A stretch of 64,000 nucleotides of DNA from Lampropedia aestuarii (GCF_004803635.1 NZ_SSWX01000003.1:1-64000), one strand, 5' to 3'; positions 8,271 to 17,430 are shown, counted from the first letter of the stretch. The notes: generated by a model from the letters alone, not told the origin. Translations and numbers: made by a program.

Positions 8271-9137
8271 TCAGGCCGCTGGCTTTCTCAGCAGCAGCAA
8301 GATTTCGTTGTTGGTCAAAATTTCGCGCGGGTATTGCGTGAGCAACTGCGCCGGCGGCTCATCCTGCATGTGGTTTTTTTGCTCGCGCACTACTTCAAAA
8401 CCAGCTTCTCGCATGATGGCGATGAGCTCATCGGCCGTCAAACGGTTCAGGTGCTGGTACTCCTTGAAGACAAAGCGCTTATAGCCATCAACGCCAAAGT
8501 CATCAAAGCCATAATCAACCTCGCCCATGTCCAGCTCGCCTTCATAGGCTTGAATGCGCTGCCACAGTTCATCCTCAGAGATCAGCAGGTGCACCCAGGG
8601 TACATCGATGTAGCGGCGCAAATGCGCCCCCCAGGCTGAATAGTACAATGGCTCAATTTGTAAAAAGAACAGTCCGCCTGGACGCAGGCAGTTCAGCAGG
8701 TCTTTGGCAATCGGTAGCACTTGGTCGCGCTGTACATGCTCGAAGGTCGACCAGCTCATGATGCCATCCACCTGGTGCTTGCCAGCCAGTGGCTGTGAGG
8801 GCTTGATGGTTTCAAACGTCAGGCCACTTGGCAAGCGCTGCAGCTTGAGCTGTTCTTTGGCAATGGTGGGTAGTTTTTTGTATTCTTGGCGTACATCGAT
8901 GCCATGAATGCGTTTGGCACCGTAGCGCAACATCAGGGCCAAATCGCTGATGCCATCGCCACAGCCAAAATTCAGCAGTTTCGCCTGCGAAAGATTCAGT
9001 TCTTTGCCCATCCAGTCATGGATTAAATCGGTGGCATAAAAGAAATGGGCCTTGAACCACTCATTGGAGATCTGGCTGTCGTCAAAGCTGGCGGGGCCGC
9101 GCACGGCCTCGATGACACGGTCAAAAAAATTCGGCAT
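8271..9137 (-). CDS. class I SAM-dependent methyltransferase in glycan-export locus
   Basis: A 288-residue methyltransferase with SAM-binding motif I LLNFGCGDG (about residues 54-62), an acidic post-motif HGIDVRQEY and motif IV region GIMSWSTFEHV, typical of small-molecule or sugar methyltransferases (Methyltransf_11/23 type). It is the last gene of a minus-strand run (ABC permease, ABC ATPase, methyltransferase, large membrane protein, this gene), only 28 bp after the membrane protein. In ABC-exported O-antigens, terminal methylation can serve as the chain-end cap recognised by the C-terminal domain of the ATPase; that role is inferred from context. The acceptor is not known. Confidence 0.85.
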   Translation of the reverse strand: MPNFFDRVIEAVRGPASFDDSQISNEWFKAHFFYATDLIHDWMGKELNLSQAKLLNFGCGDGISDLALMLRYGAKRIHGIDVRQEYKKLPTIAKEQLKLQRLPSGLTFETIKPSQPLAGKHQVDGIMSWSTFEHVQRDQVLPIAKDLLNCLRPGGLFFLQIEPLYYSAWGAHLRRYIDVPWVHLLISEDELWQRIQAYEGELDMGEVDYGFDDFGVDGYKRFVFKEYQHLNRLTADELIAIMREAGFEVVREQKNHMQDEPPAQLLTQYPREILTNNEILLLLRKPAA

Positions 9138-9165
9138 GTAACTAAGTCAAGCGCAGTGTGATGGG

Positions 9166-11868
9166 TTAATGCAATGGCTGGGCAGTCTGCGTTATCGCAT
9201 CTGCTGGCTCTGGGTGTTGGCGCGGGGGGACCACTTGGAACAAAGCCCATGACTGTGGCTCGCCCGCAATACGTTGCAGGCTGGGGTTATGTTCTAAAGC
9301 CTTGGCATGGGCCGCATTGGTCACGACGAATTCTACGTTCAAGTGATTGAAATCAAATTGTGTTGGATGCAGTCGCAATTCAACGCGATCCATCCTTGGC
9401 GCACCCACTGAGAAATGGCGTGGGTTGAGCGAGGAGGAGTCTTCAGACAGATTGATGTCCAGATGCTGGTAGCGATTGTATTGGTCAGCGTAGGTGCTCT
9501 CTGGGTCTAGTTGTGCCCAGAATGCCAGTGGCGGCTCATAAAACGTGCTGTTGAGCACGGAAACGCCGGCGCTGGTCAGGGCATTTGTCCATTCTTTTTG
9601 ACCCACTACCGCGACCTGACCATGCGGCTGGGGTTGTATGGCTTGAGCCACCGCGGCAATCGTGGTGATGCTGCTGGGCGCCTGGCCCAGCGGATTGAAT
9701 GGCAAGGCCGTTGCCAAGGTCCAGCCGCCATACAGCAAGATAGCTGCTTGTATTCTGCCGGTAATAAGCAAGTAGGCCAGCGCGGCGCAGCCGGCATAAA
9801 TCATGCCGATCAGCCCAGGGCTCAGCCACGCTTGCAAGGGCGCAAGCATGCTGCTGAACTGTACCGCAGTTGAATACACAAAGTACATTGCGCCAAGCGC
9901 GCCTGCTGCATTGAGAAGCAGTATTGCAGGGGTGGTGGTGCCGTTGAGCGCCGAGTGTGCATGGGCTTTGATGCGCTGCCACTGCAGCAGCAGCCAGGCC
10001 AGCAAAAAGGTTTGGGCCAGGCCTAGTGCGACATCCAATCTGAAGGCCGGAACCATGCTCCACAGCGAAGGGCGCGCCAGCCAAGCGGGTAAGCCCCAGA
10101 ACAAATAGCAGCAAACAAAAGCGATAAACGCCCAGAGCACCAGCGAGATGGCGTCGATGCGGCGCTGAATGGCCCAGGCTATTACAGTCGCCATGAGCAG
10201 CGGGGCGAGCACATAGATGAAGTTGCCTGCATCACTGGCAATCGACCATTGCGAGGCGCTGTACAGCGTGACGGCATTGGTCAGTCCTTTGCTCATATGC
10301 CATGGGTCGGCGTAACCACCCAGGTCCAAGCTGCGCTGGCCGGGGTAGATGGTGTTGCTCACTGTGCGAATGGCGTCGCTGGCATCCAGCCACCAGGCTG
10401 CCAGCAACAATGCGGCAATGGCGCAGGCTAGGACTGCACCGACGATCTGGGGCGCACGAAAGTGGTAGGCATGCCGAAATTGCCAGGCTGCCGCCAGCGC
10501 CAAAAAGCCCATCAAATAGCCCAGTGGGATTTGCCAGCCTGGGTAGAGCACGAAGACAAAGCCGGCGCTGGCCCAGCCTAGTAGCACGCTAGCACTTAGC
10601 GCGCCGAGCCAGCGCTGCGCCCGCAATAGACAGTCTGCGGCCAATACTGCAGCAACGGGGAAAAAAGTCGCGTAGGCAGGCCAGCCAGACCAGCTGACTG
10701 AGTAGCCTGAAAAAGCCACACTGGCAGCTAGCACTGCATTGAGCTTCCAGGCCGGTGAGAACCAACGCTGCAGCAGGGCTAGCAGTGCACCAAAGCAGGC
10801 AAAAAACGGCAGCCACCAGTCCCAGGCCAGTGCGCGGCGTAAATCCAAAAAGAAAAAGCCCCAAGTGGCGGGTTTGGCAATTGCGGCGGCATTGGCAATG
10901 GGCGTGCCCGTCATACCAACCACGTTCATGTTTTGCCCTGGCTGGCCGTGTAGCGGATTGATGCTGGGAAACGGATTCGGTCCGTAGGTTTGGCTAATGG
11001 CCAAGGGTGTGACCACCTGCCATTCATCGGAGCGCACATCTTGCGCTTGGCCCAACCAGACCGAGGCATTGTGCTCCAGCAGCGGTGTGTGGTTGAGCAG
11101 CCTTGGCAGGGAGGAGCCAGTCCAGCCGCCTGTGACCAGCAGTACAAAAGAAGCCAGGCAGGCCAGTGCAAAAGTAACAAGCCACGGCGAGTCTTGGCGG
11201 GCTGGCTCAGTGCCAAGTCCAAAGTGCGACTGGTTGGCATTGCTGGTATTGCTGCGCCACGGACTGATTAACCACACGAGCAAGGGCAGGGCCAGGGCGA
11301 GCCAAAACAGTGCTTTAGCGCGCATGCTGGGACTGGCTGGTGCGGCAGGCAAGTCAATTACATCCTTGCCTGGCAGCGGCTGCACTTCAAAGCGGCTTTG
11401 ATCGCCGAGCATGACTTCCATGCGTACGCGGTGCTCTCCAGCAGGCACGCTGTCGGGCACATGCATGGGCAAGTTAAAACCACTGATCTCCCATAGCGGA
11501 TTGCCCAGGGATTGGGCCACATCTGTGCGGTAGGTGGCGTAGCCCAAGCGTCCTTCGTAGATCAGCGTATCACCTAGCCAAACCCTGGCGTAGGTGACAA
11601 AAACGTCAGGGCGGTTGGAGACGGCCCAGCCCAGCAAGCTGATACTGCGGTCTGGGTTGACGGTGGCTGACTCCAGTACCCCTTGGCCTGCTGAGATCGG
11701 ATTGGTGGTGGCGCTCGCTTGCGCCAGTGCGAGTGGCACCCACAGCAGACTCACACATGCCAGCAGCAGCGCTGTTGCCAGGGCACGCAGTCTTGTGAAC
11801 AACAACTGCCACTGAGACCACATGGTCACAATCAGCGAGAGGGCACAGGGGAGAGACGGTGGGGACAT
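9166..11868 (-). CDS. large polytopic membrane protein of polysaccharide locus, about 900 aa
   Basis: An N-terminal hydrophobic signal/anchor (LATALLLACVSLLWVPLALAQA) precedes a roughly 110-residue beta-rich periplasmic-type domain (ESATVNPDRSISLLGWAV ... AGEHRVRMEVML). A segment follows with perhaps a dozen hydrophobic helices carrying the loops YGPNPFPSINPLHG and YPGQRSLDLGGY, and then a C-terminal soluble domain of about 150 residues. This layout resembles large uncharacterised membrane proteins found in O-antigen/LPS loci, which may be GT-C-type glycosyltransferases or acyl/sugar modifiers. I do not recognise a catalytic motif. Start: ATG 11868 (MSPPSLPCAL) or ATG 11823 (MWSQWQLLFT); a TTG at 11880 is also in frame. 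Confidence 0.75.
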   Translation of the reverse strand: MSPPSLPCALSLIVTMWSQWQLLFTRLRALATALLLACVSLLWVPLALAQASATTNPISAGQGVLESATVNPDRSISLLGWAVSNRPDVFVTYARVWLGDTLIYEGRLGYATYRTDVAQSLGNPLWEISGFNLPMHVPDSVPAGEHRVRMEVMLGDQSRFEVQPLPGKDVIDLPAAPASPSMRAKALFWLALALPLLVWLISPWRSNTSNANQSHFGLGTEPARQDSPWLVTFALACLASFVLLVTGGWTGSSLPRLLNHTPLLEHNASVWLGQAQDVRSDEWQVVTPLAISQTYGPNPFPSINPLHGQPGQNMNVVGMTGTPIANAAAIAKPATWGFFFLDLRRALAWDWWLPFFACFGALLALLQRWFSPAWKLNAVLAASVAFSGYSVSWSGWPAYATFFPVAAVLAADCLLRAQRWLGALSASVLLGWASAGFVFVLYPGWQIPLGYLMGFLALAAAWQFRHAYHFRAPQIVGAVLACAIAALLLAAWWLDASDAIRTVSNTIYPGQRSLDLGGYADPWHMSKGLTNAVTLYSASQWSIASDAGNFIYVLAPLLMATVIAWAIQRRIDAISLVLWAFIAFVCCYLFWGLPAWLARPSLWSMVPAFRLDVALGLAQTFLLAWLLLQWQRIKAHAHSALNGTTTPAILLLNAAGALGAMYFVYSTAVQFSSMLAPLQAWLSPGLIGMIYAGCAALAYLLITGRIQAAILLYGGWTLATALPFNPLGQAPSSITTIAAVAQAIQPQPHGQVAVVGQKEWTNALTSAGVSVLNSTFYEPPLAFWAQLDPESTYADQYNRYQHLDINLSEDSSSLNPRHFSVGAPRMDRVELRLHPTQFDFNHLNVEFVVTNAAHAKALEHNPSLQRIAGEPQSWALFQVVPPRQHPEPADAITQTAQPLH

Positions 11869-11937
11869 GGGCAGCTTCAAGTAATACGCTCAGAGTGTCA
11901 AAAAGCCGCCATGGCGGTCGACTTCGCGTGGCTGAGC

Positions 11938-12819
11938 TTATGCTGGCTTGGCGATGATATAGGTATCTTGGTAATTCCAAAAAGACGCTGGCGCGAATAA
12001 TTGCAGTTGCTCTAAACCCATCGTGTTCGCAATTTGCGCACGCACAAAAGCATCACTCGTGAAAGTGGTACCGTATTCTTGGGCTTCGATTGCATTGGAT
12101 TCGCTGGAGGCAAAGAAGCGAAAGCCTTCTTCATTCATCGTGACGTTTTGGCTGCGCTGGGCTTGCTCGCCGTGCGTGGTAAAGACCAGTACGCCGCCCG
12201 GTTGCACGCTTTCGTAGAGGTGGCTGAGCCAGCGGCTCCAGCTGCTCAACGGCAGGTGCGTGAACAGCGACAGCACAAACGCTACCTCATAGCGCGCAGG
12301 CCAAGCAAGCTGCTCTGGCTGCGTAGTCGAGACAAACCCACGCACACCAAATGTCTGGGTTGAAAAATCTACCGCATCTTGGACCACGTCCGAGACGGTC
12401 ACCGCTTGCGCGCCAATGGCTTTGACCAGATGGCGGGTAAAGCGTCCGTGGCCGCTGGCAAACTCTAAAAAACGCTGTACTTGGCTTAATGGCTTGTTGA
12501 CTTTTTCCAGCATCAGCATCAGCTCGGCCAGTGTGCGCCAACCATCGGCGAAGTAATCACGCAATGGGTTAATTGAGGTGGGGTGGCCAGCAAAAAAATG
12601 AAAGATATCGTCTTGCGCTGAAATTTCGCAGTTCAAGCCCATCATGTCTTGGAAGCAGCCGTTGAGCTGGTGGCGCTCAATTAAGTTGTGCGCCGTTAAA
12701 CGGGTTTGCGGCTCTTGACGTGCTTGGAGCAGCAAAGGTGCTGCAGCACCAAGATCGCCGGCGTTGAGAAGCTCTTGTGCTTGGGTCAGCAAGGTGGTGG
12801 CTTGGGTCGATGTGGTCAT
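11938..12819 (-). CDS. class I SAM-dependent methyltransferase (second of the glycan locus)
   Basis: 293 residues. An N-terminal helical region of about 50 residues (TPR-like Leu/Ala pattern) precedes a methyltransferase domain with motif I FLEFASGHGRFTRH at about residues 117-130, an acidic TVSDVVQDAVDF segment and a VAFVLSLFTHLP motif IV. It starts at ATG 12819, 27 bp downstream of the edge of a 271-bp palindromic element that separates it from the ABC ATPase gene. A second methyltransferase in an ABC glycan-export locus fits methyl decoration or capping of the exported polymer. Substrate unknown. Confidence 0.83.
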   Translation of the reverse strand: MTTSTQATTLLTQAQELLNAGDLGAAAPLLLQARQEPQTRLTAHNLIERHQLNGCFQDMMGLNCEISAQDDIFHFFAGHPTSINPLRDYFADGWRTLAELMLMLEKVNKPLSQVQRFLEFASGHGRFTRHLVKAIGAQAVTVSDVVQDAVDFSTQTFGVRGFVSTTQPEQLAWPARYEVAFVLSLFTHLPLSSWSRWLSHLYESVQPGGVLVFTTHGEQAQRSQNVTMNEEGFRFFASSESNAIEAQEYGTTFTSDAFVRAQIANTMGLEQLQLFAPASFWNYQDTYIIAKPA

Positions 12820-12846
12820 GGTCAGGGAGAGGTGTCAGGAATGTGT

Positions 12847-13117
12847 TTAAGAACGTGTTTACGATTTTTTCGCAGACCGCGTTGGAGCCCAAAAGGAGGC
12901 AACGCGCGGCAAAAACCGCAGTCGGGCTATCTGCCCGGCGAGGATTTTTAACAAAGCGGTGCGCCTTTTGGGCTCCAACCCGAAGGGCAAGGCACAAAAA
13001 AGCGCATTGCGGCGTTGCCCGTTTTGCTCATACAGACGTATGAGCTGCAACAGGCGCCTTGCACTGCCTCTTTTTTGTGCCTTGCGCGACTGTGAAAAGA
13101 TCGTAAACACGTTCTAA
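12847..13117. repeat. dispersed palindromic element, copy A (full length, 271 bp)
   Basis: Full-length copy. Its ends are inverted repeats: left TTAAGAACGTGTTTACGAT, right (reverse-complemented) TTAGAACGTGTTTACGATC, continuing imperfectly into CGCAGACCGCG / CACAGTCGCGC. Inside are two further inverted pairs, GTTGGAGCCCAAAAGG / CCTTTTGGGCTCCAAC and AAGGCACAAAAAAG / CTTTTTTGTGCCTT, plus a small CTCATAC / GTATGAG hairpin. The right end supplies the TAG stop of the ABC ATPase gene. Related copies lie at 62772, 19372, 34513, 22701, 33478, 46154, 38635 and 49371. Confidence 0.9.
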
Positions 13118-14454
13118 GCCCATGTGTGCGGTAGTTTGACCAGACCGGGCATGAGTGTGGGGTTGAGAAAGCGCAGGTGCTTAAAGCGCAGCCATTCGTC
13201 ATAGACGACCAGACCGCTTTCGTCGAATAAGAAGGCGCTGATCACGTACTGACCACTATGCAGAGAAAAATCCGCAAAAGTCAGCACCGACTGCCAGGAG
13301 CCGTCTTCCAACTGCGTCGGGCCCGTATTTTCTTCATGGGTTGCCAAGGAGGTAATGCCCACGCCTTTGGATTGCTCGATCATGAAGCCGATATTGGGGC
13401 GCTCCAGGCCATTGCCGCGTGCGGTGATGGTGACTACCAGGTCGCGGCTGTCGAGCAGCGGAGGCTGGTCCTCTTTGTCGTGCACCAAATTGGCGACTTC
13501 TACACTGATGATGTGGGCGGTGTCGGCCTCGCGGTTTGTTTGGCTCGCTGGCGCAGCAGCAGACGCAGCAGTAAATGCAGACTCTTTGGCCGTGTCGATC
13601 TGCTTGGCATCTTGCAGCTCCTGCTCGGCCTCGCCCAAGGCTTGCTGCTCTTGCTCTTGCAGCAAAATCCGGGTGTGAGTCAGGTAGGCTCCCAAGACTT
13701 GTTCGGTATCGCCAAATTCTTCAATCTGGCCTTTGTGCAACCACATAGCGCTGTCACACAGTGTTCGGATGTGGTAGGGGCTGTGTGAGCAGAACAAAAT
13801 GGTGCAGCCGTTTTCCTTGAATGCCGTGATGCGCTCCACACATTTTTTCTGGAACGGCTGATCGCCGACGGCCAAGGCTTCGTCAACAATCAGTACATCC
13901 GGTTGAATCGCCGTCATCAAGGCAAACGCCAGGCGCACCACCATGCCCGAGGAGTATGTCTTGACCGCGCGGTTCATCGCATCGCCAAGGCCGGCAAACG
14001 CCACAATCTCGTCCTCCAGCTCCGCCATCTGCGCGCTCTGGATACCAATCATATTGCCAGCAAAATACAGATTTTCACGGCCGGTGAAGTCGGGGTGAAA
14101 ACCTGCTCCAAGCTCCAAAATAGCCGTCACGCGGCCAACCCGATGCAGGCGGCCGACTGAAGGCTGTAGAGTGCCTGCCAGCAACTTCAACAAGGTGCTT
14201 TTGCCTGCGCCGTTGTCGCCAATGACGCCAATGCACTGGCCGCGGCGCAGCTCGAATGTCACATCGCGCAAAGCCCAGTGGCTGCGGTGGTAGTTGCGCC
14301 CTGTCAGCAGGGCTTTGAAGCGTTGTCCTGAAGAGCCATAGAGCTTGTATTCCTTGCCCATTGCGTCTGCGCGCAGCACGACTTCTTGCGCATGCAGCGC
14401 GGTCTGGCAGGCTGCGGGGTTGGGCACTGTGGTGTCTGTAGATGCGTCGCTCAT
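13114..14454 (-). CDS. ABC transporter ATP-binding protein for glycan export, with Wzt-like C-terminal domain
   Basis: 446 residues: an ABC-type nucleotide-binding domain with Walker A GDNGAGKST (79-87), signature YSSGM (167-171) and Walker B VLIVDEAL (187-194). A Glu/Gln/Ala-rich linker (about 265-310) leads to a beta-rich C-terminal domain (about 315-440) like that of Wzt from ABC-dependent O-antigen exporters, which binds the modified non-reducing end of the glycan. Overlaps the permease gene by 4 bp (ATGA). Its final codons and TAG stop run into the palindromic element copy A, so the 3' end may have been altered by the element. The exported polymer and its biosynthesis genes are not in the window. 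Confidence 0.9.
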   Translation of the reverse strand: MSDASTDTTVPNPAACQTALHAQEVVLRADAMGKEYKLYGSSGQRFKALLTGRNYHRSHWALRDVTFELRRGQCIGVIGDNGAGKSTLLKLLAGTLQPSVGRLHRVGRVTAILELGAGFHPDFTGRENLYFAGNMIGIQSAQMAELEDEIVAFAGLGDAMNRAVKTYSSGMVVRLAFALMTAIQPDVLIVDEALAVGDQPFQKKCVERITAFKENGCTILFCSHSPYHIRTLCDSAMWLHKGQIEEFGDTEQVLGAYLTHTRILLQEQEQQALGEAEQELQDAKQIDTAKESAFTAASAAAPASQTNREADTAHIISVEVANLVHDKEDQPPLLDSRDLVVTITARGNGLERPNIGFMIEQSKGVGITSLATHEENTGPTQLEDGSWQSVLTFADFSLHSGQYVISAFLFDESGLVVYDEWLRFKHLRFLNPTLMPGLVKLPHTWA

Positions 14455-15251
14455 AGCCAGTCCACCAGTTGGTCACGGCTGCGGCCGATGACAATATTCA
14501 AAATGACGGCAATGACTGCCATCGTGCAGGCGATGGCAAGCCAGCTTGAGGGGCTGGGCCACTGTCCATTGAGCAAGATGTTTTGGTAGCTCAGCACGTA
14601 GGGGGTGATTGGATTGAGCCAGAGTACCCAGCGCCAGCGTTCGGGGAACATTGTCAAAGGAAACAGGATAGGCGCAGCAAACACCCCCACTGAAAACACA
14701 AAGGCGACAATTTGTGCCACATCCCTGAGCGCAGCCATCAAGATGGCCAGCAAATACGCGAGCAACCAGGCGGTCATGGTTTGCAGCAATAACAGCGGCA
14801 GCATGGCGACAATCGCCAGTGAGCCGTGGTGCATCGGCCAATAGGCCACGGTCACCAGGATAAACAGTGGAAAGAACACGGTGGCTGTAGCAAGAATTGA
14901 GCGCGCCGGAAACAAGGCCGGTGGCAAGGGGTTTTTTTGCAGTAAGCCGCCCACATCGACCAGGCTATTCATGCCGCGTTGTGTCATCTCGGCGAACGCC
15001 ATCCACGCAATCATGCCCACAATCAAAAAGGTGCCCACGCGCTCGGCTGGGGCATGCTCGCCCAAGCGCATCGCAAACACCAGGTCGAACACCACGTAAT
15101 AGCTGGCAATCGTCAGCGCCGGTTGAATCCAGGCCCAAATAATGCCCCCGATGGAGCCAGCAAAACGGGCATTGAGTTCACGCCGCGTCAGCACGACTAA
15201 CAAGGCCCGCATGCGAATCAGTACGGCAATATCTGATGAAAGTTGTTTCAT
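14451..15251 (-). CDS. ABC transporter permease for polysaccharide/O-antigen export
   Basis: A 266-residue ABC-2 type inner-membrane permease (Wzm/KpsM family). An N-terminal cytoplasmic segment, LVVLTRRELNARFAGSIGG, precedes about six hydrophobic helices; the WAWIQPALTIASYYVVF helix and the RWVLWLNPITPYVLSYQNIL block near the C-terminus are typical. Start is ATG 15251 (MKQLSSDIAV); the longer upstream frame is not family-like. It is the first gene of the minus-strand export cluster and overlaps the ATPase gene start. With the ATPase it should flip an undecaprenyl-linked glycan to the periplasm. Confidence 0.9.
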   Translation of the reverse strand: MKQLSSDIAVLIRMRALLVVLTRRELNARFAGSIGGIIWAWIQPALTIASYYVVFDLVFAMRLGEHAPAERVGTFLIVGMIAWMAFAEMTQRGMNSLVDVGGLLQKNPLPPALFPARSILATATVFFPLFILVTVAYWPMHHGSLAIVAMLPLLLLQTMTAWLLAYLLAILMAALRDVAQIVAFVFSVGVFAAPILFPLTMFPERWRWVLWLNPITPYVLSYQNILLNGQWPSPSSWLAIACTMAVIAVILNIVIGRSRDQLVDWL

Positions 15252-15696
15252 GTTGCTAGCTGCCCTCGCACAGCAAGGGCGTTTTTTATTTGGAGCAGGG
15301 CGGCGACAAACGCAGTGGGCTTTGTGTTGAGCTTGTTGGTGAAAAAGCGTTTGCTGCGCATGGCCATGCCAATAGTGCTTGCATCGCAGTCCAGCAAGCT
15401 CAGTTTGGCACTTTGGCCACCAGGCGCTGAAAGGACGGTCCAAACAGTGGCGATTGTGTCAGCGCGCAAAGCCGAGCAGTTTAGCGGTTTTGTCTCGGTT
15501 TTGGGCCATCTGCTTTGTCAGCGAATGCGAATGTGTATCTGTGCACAAGGCTTGCTCAAAAAAAGAAACTGCGCAAGTCGCGATGAATAATGACGTTTAG
15601 TTTCGTCTGTCAAGCCTTACTACCCCTTGATATTTACCCCAGCTTGGGTGCAGAATACGCCGTTTTTCAAATTCATCGTTTCCCCTAGTTATCATT
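15252..15696. other. divergent intergenic region, about 445 bp, no gene
   Basis: Lies between the divergently read ABC permease and GNAT genes, so it should hold both promoters. A possible sigma70 pair for the GNAT gene is TTGATA at about 15637 and CAGAAT 18 bp later; it is weak. No frame looks coding, and I see no clear repeats or palindromes. Confidence 0.4.
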
Positions 15697-16224
15697 ATGT
15701 CGACTATTCAGGTTCGTGCTGCTACTTTGCGTGACGCCAAAGCCATCGCCCAAATTCATACTTCCGCTGTCCAGGCCGCCTACAAAGGCCTGGTGCCTGA
15801 TGAACACCTGAAGTCAGTCAGTGTCGAAAAGCGTGTGGCCTACTGGCGCGAAGCCATTGAATTTTGTGAGCCACAAGTCAAAGTCGCGATTGAGCAAGAC
15901 AAAATTGTGGGCTTTGTTGGCTTTGATCGCTCACGTGACGAAAAAACACGTCCTACCACCGGCGAAATCTGGGCAATTTATATTGCGCCCAACCACTGGA
16001 ATAAAGGCGTAGGCGCGGCCTTATGGGATGCGGCACGTGAAGGTCTGCATGAAGAAGGTTGCACCAATGTCACTGCCTGGGTGCCTGTGCAAAATGAACG
16101 TGCGTTGAAGTTCCATGAAACGGCAGGTTTTGAGCGCGAGATCAGCAGCGCCAAGACCGCCACGATTGGCGGCATGAAATTTGAAGAAATTCGTGTCAAG
16201 CGCTCTTTGACAACAGGACGCTGA
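15697..16224 (+). CDS. GNAT family N-acetyltransferase
   Basis: A 175-residue Gcn5-related acetyltransferase. It opens with IQVRAATLRDAKAIAQIH and carries the acetyl-CoA motif A region GEIWAIYIAPNHWNKGVGAA (about residues 88-107, pattern Q/RxxGxG/A), then the VQNERALKFHETAGF motif B. The acetyl acceptor is not predictable. Starts at ATG 15697 without a strong Shine-Dalgarno. A good intrinsic terminator follows the gene. Confidence 0.9.
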   Translation: MSTIQVRAATLRDAKAIAQIHTSAVQAAYKGLVPDEHLKSVSVEKRVAYWREAIEFCEPQVKVAIEQDKIVGFVGFDRSRDEKTRPTTGEIWAIYIAPNHWNKGVGAALWDAAREGLHEEGCTNVTAWVPVQNERALKFHETAGFEREISSAKTATIGGMKFEEIRVKRSLTTGR

Positions 16225-16278
16225 ACCAGCCGATACGGTGAGTTCATGGCAGCTAGCTGCCTGTCGATAACAGATTTT

Positions 16279-16304
16279 AAACCGCTGAGATCAGCGGTTT
16301 TTTT
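16279..16304 (+). terminator. rho-independent terminator after the GNAT gene
   Basis: Perfect 10-bp inverted repeat AAACCGCTGA / TCAGCGGTTT followed by further T residues (TTTTTTT in all), 55 bp after the GNAT stop. The rest of the 312-bp space up to the next gene shows nothing coding. Confidence 0.85.
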
Positions 16305-16536
16305 CTGCCTGTTCATGCACATCTGTTGGCCTGCCTGGACCCAAACCCTTATTCATTGTTCACGTTTGTTTCATTTTTGACTTGCCTGCCTGCGTTGCGA
16401 GTTTTTACACTGTCCAACGGCGCTGGGCAAGGTTGCATGGAGGATGCAGCCTTGGCCCGTACGATCGCACTGTCAGTGCGGGAGTAGCGTGGGCCGCCTT
16501 GCAACTATTATTGATTACCAGATGGAGAGGATCGCA

Positions 16537-17307
16537 ATGAAGAAAATGAATGCACGCTTAATGGTGTTGACAGCTACCTGTGCCGCTGTTGGCTTATTGG
16601 CAGGTTGTGAGTTCAATGAGAGCATGCTGGGCGCAGGCAGCTCAGCTTTGAAGGCCGCGACTTTGACCAAGGCGGATGTGGTACAAATGTCGGGTCAATC
16701 GTGCCAGGCTCTGGATGGGCAAAACCGTGTGGCCGCCAGCAATAGCCCTTACGCCACACGACTGGCCAAAATCATCGCGCCTTTGCCTAAAGAGGTTGAT
16801 GGCCAGCCAATCAGCTACAAAGTGTATTTGACCAAGGACGTGAATGCCTGGGCGATGGACAACGGCTGTGTGCGCGTGTATTCGGGTTTGATGGACTTGA
16901 TGAACGACGATGAAGTGCGTGGTGTGATCGGCCATGAGTTGGGCCACGTAGCGCTGGGCCACTCGACTGCTTCGATGCGCACTACCTATGCGTCATCGGC
17001 GGTGCGCCAAGCGGCCGCTGCCAGTGGCAATGCGGCGGCTGCAACCCTGTCTAATTCGGCTGCGGGCGAGTTGGGCGAGGCTTTTATCAATGCCCAGTTC
17101 TCGCAAAGCCAAGAGACGGCCGCTGATAACTACTCGTTTGATTTGCTTACCCGACTCAAGCTCGAGCGCAAAGGCTTGGTCACAGGCTTTCAGAAAATGG
17201 CGGATTTGAGCGGCAAGTCAAGCACAGTTGAGTCACTGCTGAGCTCGCACCCACCGTCTGAAAAGCGTGTGCAAAATCTGCAAAACCGCTTGAATCAGGC
17301 CAAATAA
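16537..17307 (+). CDS. M48 family metalloprotease, predicted lipoprotein
   Basis: 256 residues. Lipoprotein signal MKKMNARLMV ... GLLAGC with the lipidated Cys at residue 24, so the protease should be anchored in the periplasm. The zinc motif HELGH sits at about residues 133-137, with a downstream glutamate in SQETAADNYSFDLL as third ligand and a C-terminal SSHPPSEKRVQNL. This is the compact YcaL/LoiP-like M48 type involved in envelope protein quality control. ATG 16537 is preceded by GAGAGG at good distance; earlier in-frame starts do not give a lipobox N-terminus. Confidence 0.9.
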   Translation: MKKMNARLMVLTATCAAVGLLAGCEFNESMLGAGSSALKAATLTKADVVQMSGQSCQALDGQNRVAASNSPYATRLAKIIAPLPKEVDGQPISYKVYLTKDVNAWAMDNGCVRVYSGLMDLMNDDEVRGVIGHELGHVALGHSTASMRTTYASSAVRQAAAASGNAAAATLSNSAAGELGEAFINAQFSQSQETAADNYSFDLLTRLKLERKGLVTGFQKMADLSGKSSTVESLLSSHPPSEKRVQNLQNRLNQAK

Positions 17308-17430
17308 CTGCGTGGGCTTGGCGCAGAACTGCACACGCCGCAGCCAGTCTCTGTAAGATGGTGCGAATTTTTCATGATTGCATCAGCAAGGCGAGCCCGC
17401 TGCGCTTTGGTGGTGTATGCACTGGAGCGC

